From NCBI RefSeq assembly GCF_001556865.1, contig NZ_LSJY01000132.1, positions 1 through 35,829 of the forward strand: a DNA stretch of 35,829 nucleotides. Direction: 5' to 3'. Under the pieces are notes generated by a model. That model was given only the letters and a program-made list of their open reading frames with translations. It was not told the origin of the DNA and made no database searches. The stretch comes from Sphingobium sp. CCH11-B1. Lineage in GTDB: Bacteria; Pseudomonadota; Alphaproteobacteria; Sphingomonadales; Sphingomonadaceae. A program made the position numbers and the translations under genes. Shown piece by piece: positions 32,143-35,829 of the stretch (positions within the stretch are counted from its first letter, which is position 1; every line of letters starts with the position of its first letter).

Positions 32143-32448
32143 TTATCTGCAACGCTCTAGCCAAGGCTGTGCTTCGCACAATGCGCGCTGAAGATTCTCG
32201 ATGTCCTTTTTTCGCTCCTCTCGTTCGTATCTCCTTCGCCTTTCTTCTTCGGCCTTCCTTGGATCAGTGCTGGTGCTGTTCACGCTGTTGAGCAATGCAC
32301 CAATGACGATGATGGCTAGAAGGCCTAGAAAAAGCCCACTCCATCCAGCCCCCTTCTTTTCTTCCTCCTTAAGTCCTCCAAGCTTCTGCCATCGCTGACG
32401 ACGCTTGAAAGCCTCTGCATAATTCTTGTCTTTTTTGAACCGATCCAC
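32143..32448 (-). CDS. hypothetical small membrane protein with charged tail
   Basis: A 101-residue protein of unknown family. The GTG start at 32448 is preceded by GGAGG at good spacing. An earlier ATG (32607) would add 53 residues with low-complexity, poorly protein-like content. A basic N-terminus (RFKKDKNYAEAFKRRQRWQK) leads to a membrane segment at about residues 37-54 (LFLGLLAIIVIGALL). A strongly charged coiled-coil-like tail, rich in Glu/Arg/Lys, ends in two Cys (ALCEAQPWLERCR). It is the first gene outside the ICE. No function can be assigned. Confidence 0.65.
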   Translation of the reverse strand: MDRFKKDKNYAEAFKRRQRWQKLGGLKEEEKKGAGWSGLFLGLLAIIVIGALLNSVNSTSTDPRKAEEERRRRYEREERKKDIENLQRALCEAQPWLERCR

Positions 32449-33086
32449 CGTCGACCTCCGCACAGAAAAGGAGGCACGGCCTAAGCCGGATGTTGGAAAC
32501 ACTGGCACAGCACAGCGCGCATGCGCCTTTACCGTTACCGGTTGGACATGCGCGCATGCCACCCGGCCGATAAATCGACCAAGTTGCTGTACCGATGAGG
32601 TTTCCACGCCCCACTCCTGAGTGTTGCAGGAGCGATGTCACTCTAGGTTAGGGGATCATGCCTTGGCAAGCGCTGGAAGAAACAGATTTACTTCGCCGGA
32701 CGAGATGCATGCGAGAAGCTATCTGTAAGCCTAAAGGGTAGTACAGTTTTCTTCCGCGTAGAGAACATAAGCGATGAGAGTGCCCGATCCGTTGCCGTTA
32801 TAATTTCCGGTGCTTTGGAAGGAGGCTATTTAGCTACCGTTCCATCTGGTCCGGCGGCGCGCTTGGCATGAACGGTTGAAGCATGGAACACTGCGATTAT
32901 TCATAATGTACATCCCGCCTCCAAAAATCAATCCGCGCCAGTCACTACGACGCTGTCATTGCTGGCTTGCACGGTGTGACTCCTCGTTTTAGGTGAGCCA
33001 GTCCGCACCGGTAATATGGCTCGTTCGGGCTTTGACCGAGTGCGTGACCCGTCTAAAATTGGCTTCAACGACAATGAAGGGCCCAT
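32449..33086. other. 638-bp region without a recognisable gene
   Basis: No convincing protein or RNA gene is seen. Contents worth noting: a 12-bp copy of the element-end sequence TGCCTTGGCAAG (32659-32670, also at 31950-31961), and a well-formed plus-strand promoter (33032-33059). Base composition is lower in GC than the ICE. Confidence 0.5.
33032..33059 (+). promoter_or_regulatory. sigma-70-like promoter for the sce7726-family gene
   Basis: The -35 TTGACC (33032-33037), a 16-bp spacer and the -10 TAAAAT (33054-33059) lie 27 bp before the ATG at 33087. A single promoter in this orientation fits a monocistronic gene. Confidence 0.55.
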
Positions 33087-33890
33087 ATGTCTAAGCCATC
33101 TCCCGAAAAGGCTGCGAAGGCTGCCCTGCTTACCGCCCTCCGCCGGTCGCGCAGATTGGCATCGGAGGCAATTGTGTCGGAGTTGGTAATCGACAAATGG
33201 GCTAACCGGGCTGACCTTGTCACCGTCGGAGACGAGTTGGTCGGTTATGAGATCAAGACACGGACTGACAAGTTAGTCAGGCTTTTAGGTCAGCTTGAAA
33301 GCTACTCGCAAACTTTTGAGCGTGTTTACGTTGTCGCAGCCACTCGACACATGAATGCGATTTTATCAACCATACCCGCACATGTAGGTATCAAGGAGAT
33401 AGTCGATTTCGGCGCTGGCTGCGAGGTCCGCGACGTAAAACCGGCCGGGTTGTCCCCCGCATTGAGTGCATTCAACTCATTGCAACTACTTCCTGCAATT
33501 GAAATTAAGCGTCTTTTGACGTTGGCAGGAAAAAGACCGAGCAATCGCACGCGCTGTAACTTGGTTGATCAAGCAGAGAAGCTACCGCTCATGGTAATAC
33601 GTAAGTTCCTCGCAAGTTACCTTAAAACCAGATACGGGAGAACTTCACAAAGCTTTATGACGGATGTTCGAGGGCGTCGAATATGCGCCAACGATCTTCA
33701 AACCCTCCGGCTGTGGAACGATGAAAAAGATAATCGCAATCATATTTCACCAGCTGTAGTCATAGACGACTGGTCGCAATCGACAGTGTACGAGGGCGGA
33801 ATGGGAGCCATCCCTCCTGACATCCGCCAAAAGTTCGCTCAGTCCTCCCATGCCTCATCAGTGTTTTCGCCGCCGTCGGTTGAAGCGTAA
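33087..33890 (+). CDS. sce7726 family protein
   Basis: A 267-residue protein that I recognise as the sce7726 family. The N-terminal half reads IVSELVIDKWANRADLVTVGD then GYEIKTRTDKLVRL, then SYSQTFERVYVVAATRH. The spacing of Asp, Glu and Lys (ADLV...YEIK) resembles a PD-(D/E)XK nuclease core. The C-terminal half is less conserved. sce7726 proteins are usually next to beta-family (sce7725) genes, as here, where the two genes converge and overlap by 52 bases. Role unknown; nuclease action in defence is a reasonable but unproven idea. Confidence 0.82.
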   Translation: MSKPSPEKAAKAALLTALRRSRRLASEAIVSELVIDKWANRADLVTVGDELVGYEIKTRTDKLVRLLGQLESYSQTFERVYVVAATRHMNAILSTIPAHVGIKEIVDFGAGCEVRDVKPAGLSPALSAFNSLQLLPAIEIKRLLTLAGKRPSNRTRCNLVDQAEKLPLMVIRKFLASYLKTRYGRTSQSFMTDVRGRRICANDLQTLRLWNDEKDNRNHISPAVVIDDWSQSTVYEGGMGAIPPDIRQKFAQSSHASSVFSPPSVEA

Positions 33891-34915
33891 TGGAGTTGTT
33901 GGTGCAAATGGACGTTGATGCGTACACCAACCCATGGTCTTTGATAATGGAGGTGCGTTAAATCACCGCCTGCCGCACGCCTAATCTCATTGGTGCCCCA
34001 AAGAGCTAATCCTGCTTGCCACGCGGCATCGCTCATCACGGACTTCGATGCTTCGATGTAGCAACGGTCGGTCTCTCGGCGATAGTAAACCCATTCGTTT
34101 CTGCTAGCGAGGTCCACCCGTGGCGCTCCGCCCTGTGCAAAGCTGCTCTTATTCACACAAACTGACGCATAATCGCCATAGATAATAGGGACTCCGCCGA
34201 GAAGCGAGGCGCCCGCCGCCAACTGAGTAAACACAGCTCGCTCCCTAATAGGAAGACGGGCGTGCGCCCGATCAATTGATGCGAACTCGGCGGGGAAGCT
34301 TGACATCGCCGTGGTTATGGTAACGTTGCTTCCTCCGACTATGCGAAGTGCTGCAACAGCTATCCCCATCAAATCGGCAACAACACCATTGTTGTCCAGC
34401 CTTTGGGTAATCTGTCCGAAATCCAAAACCAACATAATTGGCGATTGACGCAGAGGCAGCGTCGAGATCGTCTGAAGACGCTGCAAGTCCCACTGATTCG
34501 CCCGACGGAGTCGGATTACCAGCCCTCGGCCCAAGCTTAAAAGGGAGCCCGCTTGCTGGATATTGTCGCTATCCGACGGACCCCACTGCAACGTAGGAAC
34601 AAAATTGCCGTGCTGCCGGATCAGCGATGTCCATGCCGCATGCCCATTTGTAGACTGATTAAGGTCGACAAGTTCTTGGTCAGCGTGGGTCTTCAATACG
34701 ACTGGCGGTGGTGCAAGGTCGGCGATAATATTGCGAGAACCAAAGGCCTTCTCCAAGCCCTCAAAAGTGCGCGCCAGATGATGCGAACCGTTCCATTTGC
34801 CGATTCTAATGCTTGGCAGTATCCGATCCTTGTCCGCGTCTGGAAGCCGTCGCAGCCCTTCCATTTCCGAAGGACGCACGGCTATGGACGGAACGTAAGT
34901 GGCGGCGCTGAACAC
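33839..34915 (-). CDS. T4 beta-protein family (sce7725-like) protein
   Basis: A 358-residue protein resembling the beta-protein family (Pfam 'Beta_protein', named for a phage T4 protein). Seen: an N-terminal YVPSIAVRPSEMEGLRRL and PSIRIGKW region, TIM-barrel-like alternation of beta strands, LVLDFGQI in the middle and IYGDYASV late. GTG start at 34915 with TAGGAA before it. It lies 9 bp after the ImmA/IrrE gene on the same strand and converges with the sce7726 gene (52-base overlap). The molecular function of the family is not established. Confidence 0.78.
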   Translation of the reverse strand: MFSAATYVPSIAVRPSEMEGLRRLPDADKDRILPSIRIGKWNGSHHLARTFEGLEKAFGSRNIIADLAPPPVVLKTHADQELVDLNQSTNGHAAWTSLIRQHGNFVPTLQWGPSDSDNIQQAGSLLSLGRGLVIRLRRANQWDLQRLQTISTLPLRQSPIMLVLDFGQITQRLDNNGVVADLMGIAVAALRIVGGSNVTITTAMSSFPAEFASIDRAHARLPIRERAVFTQLAAGASLLGGVPIIYGDYASVCVNKSSFAQGGAPRVDLASRNEWVYYRRETDRCYIEASKSVMSDAAWQAGLALWGTNEIRRAAGGDLTHLHYQRPWVGVRINVHLHQQLHYASTDGGENTDEAWED

Positions 34916-34924
34916 TGGCGATTC

Positions 34925-35401
34925 CTACGTCGGTAGCCCAAGGCGGATTTGCATAGCAGCTTCTGAAACCTCTAACTCACCCGCCAATTCCTTTGGGGTG
35001 AGCTTTCTTTGATCTGTTAGTGATCGGACTAAGTCCCACGGCATCAAGATATCGGCGGCAAGCTTGTTTGCTTCCCACTCTCGGCGCTCGGATAGGCCGC
35101 TCCGGTAGAAGGTATCGTCTGTAAGTTCTCCTCCGATCTCATCGCGGTGGAGAAGGAAATGGGCAATCTCATGGGCTATCGTAAACCGCTGCCGGTTCCG
35201 TGCCTCTTGCCGATTGACTCGAATGATCCACTTCTGGGAATCCTTGGGATCTCGCAGAAGCATCCCCGAGATCCCCGCCGGAAGATCGGATTTTAATACC
35301 GTCAAGCCGAGGTCCGCCGCTAGCGCTCCCACCTTTACAGGCGCTGTCTGCTGATGGCGCTTCAATACATCTCTAATTCCGGGTGCAAGTGCCAGGCCCA
35401 T
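34925..35401 (-). CDS. ImmA/IrrE family metallo-endopeptidase
   Basis: A 158-residue zinc metallopeptidase. HEIAHFLLH carries the HExxH motif, followed by the helical EWEANKLAADILMP segment with the third metal ligand. The start at 35401 forms a TGATG overlap with the previous stop. The usual N-terminal helix-turn-helix is absent, so this is a stand-alone peptidase. ImmA/IrrE enzymes cleave repressors in response to DNA damage or phage-linked signals. Its neighbours here are a small membrane protein and the beta-family gene. Confidence 0.9.
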   Translation of the reverse strand: MGLALAPGIRDVLKRHQQTAPVKVGALAADLGLTVLKSDLPAGISGMLLRDPKDSQKWIIRVNRQEARNRQRFTIAHEIAHFLLHRDEIGGELTDDTFYRSGLSERREWEANKLAADILMPWDLVRSLTDQRKLTPKELAGELEVSEAAMQIRLGLPT

Positions 35402-35703
35402 CAATCGTCTTCCCAAACTTCGTCATGTTCAGAGTCGAAGTTAAGGGCCGCTGCTTCCAACGCGCCCACATCTACAACCACGTCATCTTGAACGGACGAT
35501 TTTTTCATGTTCTCCATCTGTTCCATTATTAGCAGTTTCAAGCCTGCTTTGAAAGTATCCGACTGGAGATGGTGGTCAGTCTGAGATGCCGAGGCTTTCG
35601 CTGCCTCCGTTGCGGCACCCTGCGAAATAGTCTGCCATCCCCAAATGGCGGCAAGCGCAACCACAAGACCGATAAAGGTCAGCACCACCGTCACCACTGT
35701 CAA
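35401..35703 (-). CDS. small membrane protein, start uncertain
   Basis: About 100 residues. A single N-terminal membrane segment (VVTVVLTFIGLVVALAAIWGW) is followed by a charged acidic tail ending HDEVWEDD. The frame stays open upstream of the TTG at 35703 (to about 35778) without an ATG. The extension reads WDYKDVIAVLL, which looks like real protein and suggests the true start is lost or further right, possibly cut by an insertion. It is the first of the three-gene minus-strand set with ImmA/IrrE and the beta-family protein. Confidence 0.6.
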   Translation of the reverse strand: MTVVTVVLTFIGLVVALAAIWGWQTISQGAATEAAKASASQTDHHLQSDTFKAGLKLLIMEQMENMKKSSVQDDVVVDVGALEAAALNFDSEHDEVWEDD

Positions 35704-35766
35704 AAGAACCGCGATGACGTCCTTATAGTCCCACCCATTGGTGGCATGTAGAGGAACGCCGCGTGC

Positions 35767-35829
35767 TGTAATCAGTGAGGATCAGCGTGCAATAGGCACC
35801 CCCTTCGTGGGGTGATCGGCGTGCAAAAA
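35767..35829. mobile_element. possible insertion-sequence end at the right edge
   Basis: From about 35767 the sequence begins TGTAATCAGTGAGGATCAGC and contains a hairpin CACCCC-CTTCGT-GGGGTG, then GATCGGCGTGCAAAAA at the window end. This resembles the terminal regions of IS21-like elements (TG start, repeats with runs of A). Only about 60 bases are visible and no transposase is seen, so this is tentative. Confidence 0.3.

Noticed and set aside
1..35829. CRISPR array or rRNA genes
   Set aside because: No regularly spaced direct repeats and no rRNA-like conserved segments were seen.

Overview
The window is GC-rich DNA of an alphaproteobacterium, most likely a sphingomonad. This is inferred from the kind of trb genes, a cytochrome bd operon of cyanide-insensitive type, NodT-type efflux and dense coding with GTGA/ATGA overlaps. 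Positions 1 to about 32029 look like the right part of an integrative conjugative element (ICE). It begins with the end of a P-type mating-pair cluster (trbG, trbI, a DUF2274 gene) plus a small TrbK/EexN-like gene and a LysR regulator. It ends with a P4-type tyrosine integrase facing a 45-nt copy of the 3' half of tRNA-Gly(GCC), the probable att site.

The cargo between these ends concerns thiol redox, sulfur and efflux. (1) 3917-7484: a QseBC-like two-component system divergent from a TlpA-like membrane thioredoxin and a DsbA-like protein. (2) 7524-13320: an RND-adaptor-outer membrane factor operon, preceded by a possible 13-codon leader ORF. (3) 13429-17693: OsmC, a DsbA/FrnE-like oxidoreductase, a TetR regulator and a cystathionine beta-lyase-like PLP enzyme on the minus strand, divergent from a 2-hydroxyacid dehydrogenase. 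(4) 17792-28605: a minus-strand run of about 10.8 kb encoding an ETHE1/Blh-type persulfide dioxygenase, two YeeE/YedE-type sulfur transporter halves, a phosphatase-like/SQR fusion, a TSUP exporter, CydA, CydB, a 44-residue DUF2474 subunit, a DsrE-like periplasmic protein, a DsbD/ScsB-like protein and an alpha/beta hydrolase-OsmC fusion. (5) 28694-30446: a peroxiredoxin and ArsR regulator divergent from that run, then a Tat-exported DsbA-like protein.

The most interesting pattern is a repeated operator-like sequence, CTTAAG-N5-CTTAG (or CATAAG). It occurs in five intergenic gaps, next to the two-component system/TlpA genes, the RND operon, dsbD, the second dsbA-like gene and the LysR gene. It has the 11-bp direct-repeat architecture of PmrA/QseB boxes. 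This suggests one regulator governs a dispersed envelope thiol-repair and efflux regulon carried on the ICE. The sulfide module pairs SQR with a bd oxidase, a combination that would keep respiration running under sulfide.

Downstream of the att site (32030-35829) the content changes to lower-GC accessory DNA. It holds a small membrane protein, an sce7726-family protein convergent with a T4 beta-protein family gene, an ImmA/IrrE metallopeptidase and another small membrane protein. This is a candidate defence or regulatory cassette. The extreme right edge may be the end of an insertion sequence.
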